Part shown: piece after piece, positions 34,954-44,130 of the stretch | Layout of the letters: each line of letters opens with the position of its first letter | Position numbering within the stretch: position 1 is the first letter of the stretch | Source: Polyangiaceae bacterium | Lineage (GTDB): Bacteria; Myxococcota_A; Polyangia; Polyangiales; Polyangiaceae | Assembly (NCBI GenBank): GCA_019637295.1 | Contig: JAHBVX010000015.1 | Location: 81,355-145,354, forward strand | Direction: 5' to 3' | Length of the DNA stretch: 64,000 nucleotides | Made by a program: the position numbers and the translations under genes | Notes under the pieces: model-generated | What the model was told of the DNA's origin: nothing | The model's database searches: none | Seen by the model: only the letters and a program-made list of their open reading frames with translations

Positions 34954-35477
34954 CGAATCGCTGGCTGATGATCGCGGCTGTCTCACTCGGCGCTCTGTCG
35001 CTCGGCGCCTGCAAGGAGAAGGCAGCGCAGGCGGTCGAGAGCCACCCCGAGCCGCCCGCGGACAAGCCAGCACCGAAGGCGCCCGACCCTGCCGCCAAGC
35101 CGGTCGAATCGGCGCCGCGCGTGATCGAGATCGCGTCCAAGGGCAATCGCTTGGAGTTCGACGTCACGAAGCTGACCATGAAGGAAGGTGAGCGCGTGAA
35201 GCTCGTGCTCGTCAACAAGGCCACGCTCGACGTCATGCCGCACAACTGGGTGTTGATTCGGCCTGGCACCGCGGACAAGGTCGGCGCCGCGGGTCAGGAG
35301 CGGTCGGACAGTGACTACGTCGTCCCGAGCCCGGACGTGCTGGCGTACACCCCGGTGGCCAAGCACGGGCAGACCGTCGAGGTGACGTTCACCGCGCCGG
35401 CCGCCGGCAAGTACGAGTACATCTGTACGGTGATGGGGCACTGGATCACCATGAAGGGCGAGCTCGTCGTGGAGTGA
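34950..35477 (+). CDS. lipid-anchored azurin-like blue copper protein
   Basis: 175 aa; ATG 34950 in 4-bp overlap with the cupredoxin gene. Lipobox LSLGAC-K. A Pro/Ala/Lys linker (about 25-55) leads to an azurin domain with the full type 1 copper set: His in 'DVMPHNWVLI' and Cys, His, Met in 'CTVMGHWITMKG', spaced Cys+5 His and His+4 Met as in azurin. Azurins shuttle electrons in the periplasm; the lipid anchor and linker resemble Laz-type azurins. As last gene of the operon it is a plausible electron donor to, or acceptor from, the multicopper oxidase and cytochromes. Confidence 0.93.
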   Translation: MTNRWLMIAAVSLGALSLGACKEKAAQAVESHPEPPADKPAPKAPDPAAKPVESAPRVIEIASKGNRLEFDVTKLTMKEGERVKLVLVNKATLDVMPHNWVLIRPGTADKVGAAGQERSDSDYVVPSPDVLAYTPVAKHGQTVEVTFTAPAAGKYEYICTVMGHWITMKGELVVE

Positions 35478-35495
35478 GCTCGAGCGGCGCCGTAC

Positions 35496-36716
35496 TCACC
35501 GCCCACGCAGCCGCGGCGCGTAGCTGTGACGAAACGACGCGAGCACCGACGACAGGCGATTGAGCTGTGGATCCGGCGCGAGTCCGCGGCCCATGCGGGC
35601 GAGCTGTTGCTCGTGCCACGCGGCATCGACCAACGCGTCGAGCTTCTTGGCGCCGAAGCCCCGCAGCCCCGACCGCGCGCGCTCGGCCTCGGCGGACAAC
35701 AAGCGCGCGGCGAGATCGGGCTCGAGGGCCAGCGGACGCGCGAGCCCAATGACGTCGGTCGCGCCGCTCGCCACCGCCTCGGCCATGCCCGAAGCGGTGC
35801 GAAACCCGCCGGTGACCATCAGCGGCATGCGGGCGTGCTGCCGCACGCGCTCGGCATACTCGAGGAAGTACGCTTCGCGCGAGCGAGTACGCGCGTCAGC
35901 TCCGTCGAACATGGCGGCCGCCTCGTAGGTGCCTCCGGAGATCTCGAGCAAGTCGAGGCCCTCGTCGGACAGCGCCTCGACGACCGACATGGACTCCGCT
36001 TCACTGAAGCCACCGCGCTGGAAGTCGGCGGAGTTCAGCTTCACGGCCAGCGCGAAGCCCTTGGTCACCGCGGCGCGCACGGCTCGCACCACCTCGAGCA
36101 GAAAGCGCTGTCGGTTCTCGATGCTGCCGCCGTAGCCATCCGTGCGCTGGTTGGTCAGCGGCGAGAGGAACTGACTGACGAGGTAGCCGTGGGCGCCATG
36201 GATCTGCACGCCGTCGAAGCCCGCGCGCTGCGCGACGGCAGCCGTGGTCGCGAAGCGCGCGACGATCTCCGCGATCTCCGACTCTGAGAGCGCACGCGGT
36301 GGGGCGAACAGCCCGAAGGTGCCGCGCAACGCCACGCTCGACGGCGCGACGGGTCGGGCCGACACGCGTCGCGGCGTCTGCCGCCCCGGGTGGCTGATCT
36401 GCATCCACGTGAGCGCGCCGCCGGCCCGCGCCGCCCTCGCCCAGCCCCGCAGCAGCTCGAGGTCGCGCTCGTCCTCGACGACGACGTTGCCCGGCCCCTC
36501 GAGGGCACGGCGATCGACCATGACGTTCCCGGTGAGCAGCAGCGCGGCTCCCCCGCGACCCCACCGTTCGTACAGCCGCACATGGTGCTCGTTCGGCGCG
36601 CCGTCGGGCCCGGCGAGCTTCTCGCTCATGGCGGCCTTCGCCAGGCGACTTCCGAGCACCTGTCCGCACGGAAGCGTCAGGGGCTCTCGCAGCGCGTGCA
36701 GGGTGGGTTCGGTCAT
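35496..36716 (-). CDS. NADH:flavin oxidoreductase, old yellow enzyme family
   Basis: 406 aa from the ATG at 36716. The FMN TIM barrel is recognisable: 'LGSRLAKAAMSEKLAG' (first strand), 'LTWMQISHPGRQTPR', 'FDGVQIHGAHGYLVSQFLSP' (the HxxH active-site pair), 'TNQRTDGYGGSIENRQRF', 'LLEISGGTYE', and the phosphate-binding end 'MVTGGFRTASGMAEAV' and 'DVIGLARPLALEPDLA'. Length matches the single-domain class without the C-terminal NAD(P)H/Fe-S part. Such enzymes reduce activated C=C bonds with NAD(P)H; substrate unknown. Converges with the azurin operon 18 bp away. Confidence 0.93.
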   Translation of the reverse strand: MTEPTLHALREPLTLPCGQVLGSRLAKAAMSEKLAGPDGAPNEHHVRLYERWGRGGAALLLTGNVMVDRRALEGPGNVVVEDERDLELLRGWARAARAGGALTWMQISHPGRQTPRRVSARPVAPSSVALRGTFGLFAPPRALSESEIAEIVARFATTAAVAQRAGFDGVQIHGAHGYLVSQFLSPLTNQRTDGYGGSIENRQRFLLEVVRAVRAAVTKGFALAVKLNSADFQRGGFSEAESMSVVEALSDEGLDLLEISGGTYEAAAMFDGADARTRSREAYFLEYAERVRQHARMPLMVTGGFRTASGMAEAVASGATDVIGLARPLALEPDLAARLLSAEAERARSGLRGFGAKKLDALVDAAWHEQQLARMGRGLAPDPQLNRLSSVLASFRHSYAPRLRGR

Positions 36717-36799
36717 GCCTCGGTCCCGGTCGCGATCGATGCCGCGGCGTACCACCTGGCGGGTAACACAGGTCAGCGGCCCGTGGTATACACGAGCCC

Positions 36800-37066
36800 A
36801 TGAGGGCTGCGCGCTGGCTGTCTCTGGCGACGCGGAAGCGAGGGGCCGTGCTCGCTGCCGCCTTGGCGTCGACGGCGTTGCTCGCGGGCTGTGGTGAGCG
36901 CACGCCCAAGGACGATGGGCTGTGTGACGCCGAGAATCCCAAGGCCTACAGCAAGGCCCCCTGGCTCGCGAGCTGCGACCAGGTGCGCACCAACGAAGCG
37001 CGCCTCGACCCGAGCGGGAAGGTCCTGGAGAAGAACATCCACCGCTACATCCACTGCTGCCGCTGA
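36800..37066 (+). CDS. small lipoprotein
   Basis: 88 aa. Basic N-terminus, hydrophobic core and lipobox (ALLAGC-G at about 31). The mature 57 residues hold four cysteines ('LCDAENP', 'ASCDQVR', 'IHCC'), probably two disulfides. Divergent from the old-yellow-enzyme gene with an 83-bp gap. No family recognised. Confidence 0.65.
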   Translation: MRAARWLSLATRKRGAVLAAALASTALLAGCGERTPKDDGLCDAENPKAYSKAPWLASCDQVRTNEARLDPSGKVLEKNIHRYIHCCR

Positions 37067-37080
37067 CTCGCCGCCCCCCG

Positions 37081-37581
37081 TCAGAACGTCTCGTAGGTGA
37101 GCGCCAGCCGCACCTCGAGGCACGACGCATCGGCTCCTGCATCGACGGCGGCGCGCAGCTTCTCGCGCAACGACCGAAACTGCGGCAACGCGTCGAGCCC
37201 GTCGGGTCGTGCCTGGGGCTCGGCCTTCGAGAGGTTCGTCTTGCCACGGAACACCGCCTCACCGCTGCGCGAGACGCTCCGGAACGAGACACCCTGAGCT
37301 CGCAGCAGTGCCCTCCAGCGAGAGTTCCAGTCCGAGACGGTTGGGTACTTGTCGGTGCCCACCACCAGTGGGTCGTCTTGGTGCTCCTCCAGCGAGCGCA
37401 CCACCATCATCAAACGGCCCAGCTCCCGATCCGCGAAGCGCCCTCCCTTCGTCAGGAGGCGCGCGACGACCCGCTCCGGAGTGCCGTACACCATCCAATG
37501 ACGGTTGAGCAACCACCACTCGGTCTCGTCGAAATGCCAGCTCTGGTCTCCGACCGTGACGCGCGCGCTCGGTTGCGTCAT
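37081..37581 (-). CDS. hypothetical protein
   Basis: 166 aa from the ATG at 37581; an upstream in-frame start would add 13 basic residues. Soluble, rich in Trp and Arg near the N-terminus ('SWHFDETEWWLLNRHWMVYG') with a later 'RSLEEHQDDPLVVGTDKYPT'. No signal or membrane segment and no recognised domain. Codon use looks like its neighbours, so I think it is real. Confidence 0.6.
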   Translation of the reverse strand: MTQPSARVTVGDQSWHFDETEWWLLNRHWMVYGTPERVVARLLTKGGRFADRELGRLMMVVRSLEEHQDDPLVVGTDKYPTVSDWNSRWRALLRAQGVSFRSVSRSGEAVFRGKTNLSKAEPQARPDGLDALPQFRSLREKLRAAVDAGADASCLEVRLALTYETF

Positions 37582-37709
37582 GAGTCCGGCGCCGTGACGG
37601 GGGGCTCGAAGGTCACGCATCGGATCGTACCCTGCCTGCGGTCGAAGCGGAATCGGGCTGCCGCGGGGCGGCGCTGTCTACTCGCGGCCAGCTGTACTAG
37701 AGTGCGAGG

Positions 37710-39188
37710 ATGGCTCGGGGCCTTGGCATGAACGCGAAGCGCGTGCCGCACTGCGTTGGGATGTTGCTGTGCATGATCGCCCTCGCCGCGCCGGGCGTCG
37801 GGCAAACCGACGACGCGAAGGCGCGCGCACGCGCGCACTTCGATCGGGGACTTCGCGCGTTCGATCGCAGCGACGACGCTGGCGCGCTGGCGGAGTTTCA
37901 GGCGGCGTACGAGCTGATCCCGAACCCCGTCGTGCTCCACTCCATCGGCCTGGTGTACGCCGCCCTCGGTCGCCCGGTGCAGGCCGTCGACGCGCTGGAG
38001 CGCTCCCTGGCGGCGAGTCCCAAGCTCTCGGCGGAGCAGCTCGCCCGCGCGCGCGCGACGCTCGACGCAGAGCGCGCGAAGATCGGCACGATCCACGTGG
38101 TGACCAACGTCGCCGCCAGCGTCGAGATCGATGGCCGCAGCGTGGGCCGCTCGCCCGGGCAGAGGTCGGTCCCGGTGCCGAGCGGCCTCCGGGTGGTCGG
38201 CGCGGTCGCGCCGGGGCACCTGCCGGCGCGCAAGGAGGTGAGCGTCGCCGGTGGCCAGTCGGTCACCGTGCAGTTCGAGCTCGAGCCCAGCGAGCGCGCC
38301 CACGCAACCGTGCAGCTTCGCGTCGACACCCTCGACGCCGACGTCCGCGTCGACGGCGTCCGGCTGGGCAAGTCGCCGCTCACGGAGAGCCTCACGCTGG
38401 CCGCCGGTCGCCGAAGGGTCGAGGTCACACGCGCCGGCTACCAGCCGTTCCGGCGCGCGGTGGAGCTCGCGCCGGGCAGCACCAGCCGCCTGGACGTGCG
38501 CCTCGAGCCAGACGCCGCCGCGGTCGCGCGGACCGGGGGGACCCTCGCGCTCGAGCTCGACGACGCTCTGGCCGTCGTCTTCATCGACGGCGTCGCGCGC
38601 GGTGGTCGAGGGTCGTTCCCGCTGGCGGCCGGCAGACACCGCCTGCGGGTCGAGCGCGGCGAGTTCCTGCCCATCGATCGCGAGGTGAACGTCGCCCCGG
38701 GTCGCACGACGACGCTCTCGCTCTCGCTCTCGCCCACGCCCGAGAAGCGAGCGAGGTACGTCGATGCCGCGACCGAGCGCCGCACCCTCAGCCTGATCAC
38801 CGCTGGCAGTGGCGCCGCAGTGGCCGTCGTGGGCGGCACCTTCTGGGTCCTCAACCAGGGCAAGAAGTCCGATAACCAGCTGGACATCGATCGACAGCTC
38901 GGGCGCTGCGCGGAGCTGCCCGCCGCCAGCCCCGAGCGCGTGGCCTGCGCGCGGGAGGCGGAGCCGCTGCTCGATCGCAAGGACGAGCTCGGCCGGGCCG
39001 ACTGGATCTTCGGCGCCGTCACCGGCGTGGGGCTCCTGGCCACGGGCACCGGGGTGGCGCTGTGGCTCACCGGCGACGATCCCGCGCGCTACGATCCGAG
39101 GCCCGAGAGCGACGTGTTCGCGAGGCTGCGGGTGGACTCCGACGTTACGTCTCGTGACCTTCGCCTGAGGCTCAGCGGCTCCTTTTGA
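37710..39188 (+). CDS. TPR-like and PEGA-domain envelope protein
   Basis: 492 aa; an internal ATG at 37728 is an alternative start just before the signal peptide (about 15-31). A TPR-like pair spans about 36-115 ('AHFDRGLRAFDRSDDAGALA'). Then come about three PEGA-type beta domains ('ASVEIDGRSVGRSP', 'ADVRVDGVRLGKSPLTESLT', 'LAVVFIDGVARGGRGSFPLA'). Two hydrophobic helices near 365-385 and 435-455 flank a cysteine-containing segment. PEGA proteins are surface or periplasmic scaffolds, common in myxobacteria in this TPR-PEGA form. Confidence 0.83.
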   Translation: MARGLGMNAKRVPHCVGMLLCMIALAAPGVGQTDDAKARARAHFDRGLRAFDRSDDAGALAEFQAAYELIPNPVVLHSIGLVYAALGRPVQAVDALERSLAASPKLSAEQLARARATLDAERAKIGTIHVVTNVAASVEIDGRSVGRSPGQRSVPVPSGLRVVGAVAPGHLPARKEVSVAGGQSVTVQFELEPSERAHATVQLRVDTLDADVRVDGVRLGKSPLTESLTLAAGRRRVEVTRAGYQPFRRAVELAPGSTSRLDVRLEPDAAAVARTGGTLALELDDALAVVFIDGVARGGRGSFPLAAGRHRLRVERGEFLPIDREVNVAPGRTTTLSLSLSPTPEKRARYVDAATERRTLSLITAGSGAAVAVVGGTFWVLNQGKKSDNQLDIDRQLGRCAELPAASPERVACAREAEPLLDRKDELGRADWIFGAVTGVGLLATGTGVALWLTGDDPARYDPRPESDVFARLRVDSDVTSRDLRLRLSGSF

Positions 39189-39240
39189 GTCCTCCCGCGC
39201 CCGTTGACTCGCGGCTGACGCGGCCGTCTCATCGAGGATC

Positions 39241-42048
39241 ATGACTCGGGGAACCTGGATCGCGCTGTGCCTCGCGGGGGTGCAGCTCCTGGCGTGTGGC
39301 TCGGACTCGACGGCGGAGCGCGCCGCGCTGTCGCGGCTCGGCGAGGGGTGCCTGCTCGACTCGGACTGTCCGAAGAACGGCGAGGTCTGCGTCTTTCAGC
39401 GCTGTCACCGCGAGTGCGAGGTCACGCCGGACTGCAAGAAGTACGGCTTCGACACGCTGTGCCTGAAGATCGACGAGAAGAAGGTCTGCCAGCTCGGCGA
39501 CGAGGTGCGCTGCGACGCCAAAGACCCGTGCCCGAGCCCGCTGGTGTGCAAGGCCAACACCTGTCGCGTCAGCTGCGCGACGGCGAGCGACTGCACGCCG
39601 GGCCAGCAGTGCGTCGACGCTGTTTGCGTGGAGGACTACGAGCTGGTCGACGGCGGCCTGCCCCCGCCGCTGCTCTGCACGTACAACTCGGACTGCGGGG
39701 ACGGCCTCATCTGTCTGCCCTCGCGGCAGTGCGGAAGACCCTGCAAGGCGGACAAGGACTGCACGAGCGGACAGAAGTGCGTCGACGAAGCGTGCGTGAC
39801 GCCGGGCACGGGCCCGACGACGCTCCCAGCGCACTGCAAGAGCGGCGCGAAGGACGGCGACGAGAGCGCGCCGGACTGCGGCGGGAGCTGCTTGCCGTGC
39901 ACCAGCGGGAACGCCTGTGGCAAGGCCGCCGACTGCATCAGCGCCGTGTGCACCGGCTCTACGTGCCAGGAGCCCACCTGCAGCGACGGCGTGCGCAACG
40001 GCAGCGAGAGCGGCAAGGACTGCGGTGGGCCGAGCTGCCCGGCGTGTGCCGCGGCGCAGAGCTGCAGCGCCCCGAGCGACTGCGCCACCGGTGTCTGCAA
40101 GTCGGGCCTGTGCGTGGATCCGGGCTGCGCCGACGGCCTGAAGAACGGCGGCGAGTCGGACGTGGACTGCGGCGGCGGCGTGTGCCCGCCCTGCGACGGC
40201 GCCAAGGCCTGCGTGATCGGCGGCGACTGCAACAGCGGGGTGTGCGCGGGGTTCGCCTGCGCGCAGCCGAGCTGCAGCGACGGCGTGAAGAACGGCAGCG
40301 AGACGGGCGTCGACTGTGGCGGAGGCTGCAGCCCCTGTGGAGTCGGCGCCACCTGCGCAGCCGGAGGTGACTGCAGCAGCGGCGTGTGCCAGGCGAGCAC
40401 CTGCGCCGCGGCTACCTGCACCGACTCGACGAAGAACGGCGGCGAGACGGACGTGGACTGCGGCGGCCCGGACTGCTCGAAGTGCGCCGCCGGCAAGACT
40501 TGCTCGCTGCCCACGGACTGCAGCGGCGGGGCGTGCGCGGGCAACGTCTGCAAGGCTCTGCACACGCTCACCGTTGCGCTCGCGGGCACCGGTGCGGGCA
40601 GCGTACAGGGCAGCGCGGTGGGCATCGACTGCGGCCCGAGCTGCAGCGCCGACGTCGCGGAGGGCATCACCGTGCAGCTCAGCGCCAGCGCCGCGAGCGG
40701 CTCCACCTTCTCGGGCTGGTCCGGCGGTGGCTGCTCGGGCACGGGCACCTGCGCGGTGACGGTGAGCGCGGCGGTGACCGTCACGGCCACCTTCGGCGGG
40801 ACGGCCCCGGGGGCCACGCTGTACTCGAAGCAGTTCGGCGGGGGCGTCGGGCGCAGCGCCGCCACCACCGACTCGGCGGGCAACGTCATCCTGGCGGGCT
40901 CGATGGACGGCGGGCTCAACCTGGGCGGAGGCACGCTGACGCCGGTAGGCACGGACGGCTTCATCGCCAAGTACCTGCCGAACCTCGAGTACGTCTGGTC
41001 CCGCAAGCTGAGCGGAGCGGGCACGCAGCACGCGGTCCGCGCCGTCGCGCTGGCCGGGGGCGACGTCGTCATCGCCGGGCGCACGGTGACGGCGGCCGCT
41101 GACGTCGACCTCGGCGGCGGGCTGCTGAGCTGCAGTGCCAACGCGCTACTGCTGGCGCGCTATGCCGGCGCCAATGGCCAGCACCTGTGGTCGAAGTGCG
41201 TGGGCCAGAACGTGACCGACATTCGCGCACTCTTGCTCGACGCCGCGGGCAACGTGGTGTTGGCAGGCACGCTGGGCGCGGGCACCACGGACTTGGGCGC
41301 GGGGCCGCTGGTGGCCGAGGGCTCGGACATCGTCGTGGCCACCTTCTCGCCCGCCGGCGCCGCCATTTCCTCCAAGCGGTTCGGCGCTGCCGGCAACGAC
41401 GTGGGCAGCGATCTCGCTCGCACCAGCGGCGGCTGGCTCCTGGTGGGCGCCTGCGTCGGCAGCGTCGACTTCGGCGGCGGCAAGGTGACCACCGCCCTCG
41501 GCGGCGAGGACATCTGCGTCGCGCGGCTCGACGCCGCTTTTGGCGCCGTGTGGGTGCGGCAGATCGGGGGCTTGCTGGGCGACCGCGCTCGGGCCGCCGG
41601 CTTCACGCCGGCCGGCAAACCACTGGTGGCGGCGACCTTCCGGGATCAAGTGGACTTCGACACGGGCATCGCGGACATCGCCGCCGGCAACGAGGACATC
41701 GTACTGATGCGCCTCGACGACACCACCGGTGCAATCGAGTGGCACAAGGTGTACGGCGGCAGTGGCGGAGAGTTCATCCAGGACCTGCTCGTCCACCCCG
41801 CCAGCGGCGCCGTAACGCTCGCGGGCGGGAGCCTGTCGCTCGGTGTGTCGTTCGGGGGTCCAGTGATCGCCGGCGGTAGGTCGTTCGCGGTGAAGCTGGA
41901 TGCCGCGGGCGCATTTCTCTCTCAGAACGTCTCTGGCGACTCCTACAGCGTCGAGACGCTCGCCCCCACTGTGGCGGGAGGGAGCGTGTTCGCGTTCACG
42001 AACCCCGGGAACACCGTCGGCGCGTTCCTCTACGTGCTCGCGCCGTGA
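39241..42048 (+). CDS. large cysteine-repeat lipoprotein with beta-propeller (SBBP-like) C-terminus
   Basis: 935 aa. Lipobox LLAC-G at about 19. Residues 30-190 carry Dickkopf-like cysteine modules ('CLLDSDCPKNGEVCVFQRC', 'CTYNSDCGDGLICLPSRQC'). Residues about 198-439 are five tandem modules of about 48 aa with core 'NGGESDVDCGGGVCPPC' and 'GDC.SGVC'. A bacterial repeat domain follows ('SGSTFSGWSGGGCSGTGTCA', about 440-520). The last 400 residues are beta-propeller-like repeats ('NVVLAGTLGAGTTDLG', 'FIAKYLPNLEYVW'). An abundant class of surface lipoproteins in Polyangia; function unknown. Confidence 0.88.
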   Translation: MTRGTWIALCLAGVQLLACGSDSTAERAALSRLGEGCLLDSDCPKNGEVCVFQRCHRECEVTPDCKKYGFDTLCLKIDEKKVCQLGDEVRCDAKDPCPSPLVCKANTCRVSCATASDCTPGQQCVDAVCVEDYELVDGGLPPPLLCTYNSDCGDGLICLPSRQCGRPCKADKDCTSGQKCVDEACVTPGTGPTTLPAHCKSGAKDGDESAPDCGGSCLPCTSGNACGKAADCISAVCTGSTCQEPTCSDGVRNGSESGKDCGGPSCPACAAAQSCSAPSDCATGVCKSGLCVDPGCADGLKNGGESDVDCGGGVCPPCDGAKACVIGGDCNSGVCAGFACAQPSCSDGVKNGSETGVDCGGGCSPCGVGATCAAGGDCSSGVCQASTCAAATCTDSTKNGGETDVDCGGPDCSKCAAGKTCSLPTDCSGGACAGNVCKALHTLTVALAGTGAGSVQGSAVGIDCGPSCSADVAEGITVQLSASAASGSTFSGWSGGGCSGTGTCAVTVSAAVTVTATFGGTAPGATLYSKQFGGGVGRSAATTDSAGNVILAGSMDGGLNLGGGTLTPVGTDGFIAKYLPNLEYVWSRKLSGAGTQHAVRAVALAGGDVVIAGRTVTAAADVDLGGGLLSCSANALLLARYAGANGQHLWSKCVGQNVTDIRALLLDAAGNVVLAGTLGAGTTDLGAGPLVAEGSDIVVATFSPAGAAISSKRFGAAGNDVGSDLARTSGGWLLVGACVGSVDFGGGKVTTALGGEDICVARLDAAFGAVWVRQIGGLLGDRARAAGFTPAGKPLVAATFRDQVDFDTGIADIAAGNEDIVLMRLDDTTGAIEWHKVYGGSGGEFIQDLLVHPASGAVTLAGGSLSLGVSFGGPVIAGGRSFAVKLDAAGAFLSQNVSGDSYSVETLAPTVAGGSVFAFTNPGNTVGAFLYVLAP
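39832..40557 (+). repeat. five tandem cysteine-module repeats within the lipoprotein gene
   Basis: Five units of roughly 145 bp, each coding for a module of the form C-x-DG-x-(K/R)NG-(G/S)-E-(S/T)-x-x-DCGG-x-x-C-x-x-C-x(n)-DC-x-x-G-x-C. The units differ in sequence, so the array is old and not freshly duplicated. Confidence 0.75.
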
Positions 42049-42081
42049 GCCCTACGGCCAGTCGCGGCCTGCACGGCGTCC

Positions 42082-43389
42082 TCAGAACGGATTCTCGGGC
42101 AGCACCTGCTGCGAGCGCGTGCTCGCCGAGGGTCGCGGGGGCGCTCTGGGCGGCTTGGCGCTGGCGGGCGCCACCGCTACCGCGCTCGGCGCGTCCGGCG
42201 CGGCGTCGGTGGTCGCGCTAGGCGTGGAGGACCTCGGCGCGGGCGCGTCCGGCGCGTCGTCGGGCGGCGCCCGCTCGGTGCCGATGGGGGAAGCGCTGCC
42301 GGCGGGGCGTGGGTCGGGCGTGGAGCGGAGCACGAGCCCGAGCGCGATCGCTACGGCGACTCCGATGGCGCCGAGCAGGGCCAGCCGACGGCCGTGCGCG
42401 CCCGGAGTGGCGGCCTCGGGCCCGGACGGCGACGTCGTCTCGGCGCGAACCCCCGCGACCGAAGCGGCGGGCGCGCCGAGCTCCGCCGTCGACTCGGCCG
42501 CAGCCGTCGCGTCGAGGGCGAGCGCGCGTCGCTGGCCCAGCTGCTCGATCGCTTCGATCAGCGCTGCGGGCGACTGAAAGCGCTGCTCGACATCGGTCGC
42601 CATCGCGCGCGCGATCAGCCCGTCGACGTCCGAGCCCACGGCCGCGAACGAGCTCGCAGGCGCAACCCTGCCCTCGTGGATCTTCACGGCGAGCTCGGCC
42701 ATGTGCTGCGCCTCGTAGGGCTTCTTTCCCGTGATGCACTCGTAGAGCACCACGCCGAGCGCGTACACGTCGCTGCGACCGTCGACGTACTCGCTGCCGC
42801 GCACCTGCTCGGGAGACATGTACCATGGCGTGCCCATCAGGCTGCCGTCGCGCGTGAGCCCGAGTTCGCCGGTCTGCTCCGGGTCGAACTTGGAGATACC
42901 GAAGTCCAGGAGCTTCACGAACAGCGGCTCACCCGGCAGCAAGAACATGTTGTCTGGCTTCAGATCGCGATGAACGATGCCCGCGTCGTGCGCGGCTTGG
43001 ACACCGCGCGCCGCCTGGAGCACGATCTGGAGGCTCTCGTCCACGGGCAGCGGGCCGCGCTCGAGCCTCGCGCCGAGGGGCTCTCCGGCGAGCAGCTCCA
43101 TCACCATGTACGGCTCACCGGATTCGAGCGCTCCGGCGTCGTAGGTCTCCACGACGTGCGGACTGCCGATGTGGCCCGCAGCCGAGGCCTCGCGCAGAAA
43201 GCGCTGCACCAGCGCGGGGCTGCTGCCCGCGCCCGCGAGCATCACCTTCAGCGCGCGGCGGTGCTTGGTGATCGTGTGCTCGACCTCGTACACGGCGCCC
43301 ATGCCACCGGCGCCGACGCGCCGGATCACCCGCAGCTTGCCGGCGACGATGGCGCCCGGTTCGAACCCGTCGAGTCCCTCGTCTGCCAC
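42082..43389 (-). CDS. Ser/Thr protein kinase with C-terminal membrane anchor
   Basis: 435 aa. The kinase domain spans about 20-285: glycine loop 'VGAGGMGAVYE' (26-36), ATP lysine K48, catalytic 'HRDLKPDN' with D142, 'DFG' at 162-164 and 'GTPWYMSPEQ' in the activation segment, so all catalytic residues are intact. One membrane helix at about 333-353 is followed by a Pro/Ala-rich extracytoplasmic tail with no recognised sensor domain. Pkn2-type (PknB-like) kinases of this shape are abundant in myxobacteria; the target is unknown. Converges with the cysteine-repeat lipoprotein. Confidence 0.95.
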   Translation of the reverse strand: MADEGLDGFEPGAIVAGKLRVIRRVGAGGMGAVYEVEHTITKHRRALKVMLAGAGSSPALVQRFLREASAAGHIGSPHVVETYDAGALESGEPYMVMELLAGEPLGARLERGPLPVDESLQIVLQAARGVQAAHDAGIVHRDLKPDNMFLLPGEPLFVKLLDFGISKFDPEQTGELGLTRDGSLMGTPWYMSPEQVRGSEYVDGRSDVYALGVVLYECITGKKPYEAQHMAELAVKIHEGRVAPASSFAAVGSDVDGLIARAMATDVEQRFQSPAALIEAIEQLGQRRALALDATAAAESTAELGAPAASVAGVRAETTSPSGPEAATPGAHGRRLALLGAIGVAVAIALGLVLRSTPDPRPAGSASPIGTERAPPDDAPDAPAPRSSTPSATTDAAPDAPSAVAVAPASAKPPRAPPRPSASTRSQQVLPENPF

Positions 43390-43512
43390 CCATCCGAGCT
43401 TAGTCTGGCTGGTCTCGGGGGAGAACCTTCCTGGCGTCCGTCGCCCAGCCCAAGGCTCTGGCCCGCTAGCGACTCCACCGCGGGGACACGGTGAACGCCG
43501 CGCAGCGCAAGG

Positions 43513-43827
43513 TCAACTGAGCCCCAGCGAGAACTTCAGCGCCGCGTCGAGCGCCGAGAGCTTGTCATGGGGCAACGGCCCGATGGGTGTGTCCAGCCAC
43601 GCCTTCGGGATGGTGACGAGCGAGTCGGTGTTCACCACGCAACGGCGCGGGAGTCCCTCGCGTTTACCCAGGAGCACCTCGCTCGAGATCGCGCGAATGA
43701 CCGTGGAGACCTCCGCAACCGTGATCGACGTGCGCACCGCGTAGGCGGAGTCGCGGGACAGCAGGACCACCGGGCGCCGTCCGGCGGGGAGCGGAAGCCG
43801 CGCCCACCACACCTCGCCCCGCCTCAC
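43513..43827 (-). CDS. MazF/PemK-type toxin endoribonuclease
   Basis: 104 aa; GTG start at 43827 overlapping the antitoxin stop by 4 bp (GTGA). Fold motifs: N-terminal 'MRRGEVWWARLPLPAGRRP', 'VVLLSRD', central strands 'ITVAEVSTVIRAISSEVLLG' and 'CVVNTDSLVTIPKAWL' of the MazF family (RGDVYWV..., N.D.I.TI.K..L). MazF toxins cut mRNA at short motifs; the specificity here is unknown. Antitoxin gene first, toxin second, as usual. Confidence 0.88.
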   Translation of the reverse strand: MRRGEVWWARLPLPAGRRPVVLLSRDSAYAVRTSITVAEVSTVIRAISSEVLLGKREGLPRRCVVNTDSLVTIPKAWLDTPIGPLPHDKLSALDAALKFSLGLS

Positions 43828-44075
43828 TCCCAGGGCTCCCAGCCAGCGGTCGCTCCGCTCGCGGTGGCCGTCGTATCGTCGAGGCGCTCTGGACTACGGA
43901 GGTAGCCCTGGACATACCGGCGATCTGCATCACCGACCTGCTGTCCGGCGAGCCACTGCTCGACGGCCTCGGCAATGGCGGCGCTGCGTGACAGGCGCTT
44001 CCTGGTCCGAACCTTCTCCAGGGACTTGGCGAGCGCCGCGGGGAGGCTTATGGCGAACTTGCTGGCCGTGGTCAT
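43824..44075 (-). CDS. ribbon-helix-helix antitoxin for the MazF-type toxin
   Basis: 83 aa from the ATG at 44075, chosen because the protein then begins 'MTTASKFAISLPAALAKSLE', an RHH motif (one beta strand, two helices: 'KRLSRSAAIAEAVEQWLAG'). The C-terminal part, rich in Asp/Glu and ending 'WEPWE', is suited to wrap the toxin. Such antitoxins repress their own promoter. An upstream GTG/ATG at 44153 would give an unlikely extension. Confidence 0.85.
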   Translation of the reverse strand: MTTASKFAISLPAALAKSLEKVRTRKRLSRSAAIAEAVEQWLAGQQVGDADRRYVQGYLRSPERLDDTTATASGATAGWEPWE

Positions 44076-44130
44076 ACCCCAGTCATACCAGCGCGGCGGG
44101 TTCCCCGCCAACGGGTCGTTCGTCGGAGCT

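Noticed and set aside
39229..41031. 600-codon open frame on the minus strand
   Set aside because: It is antisense to the cysteine-repeat lipoprotein; its Ala/Arg/Val-rich, repeat-like translation is the mirror of the cysteine codons and shows no domain.
43975..44130. Upstream extension of the MYXO-CTERM remnant frame
   Set aside because: This part is antisense to the ribbon-helix-helix antitoxin and reads as a shadow.
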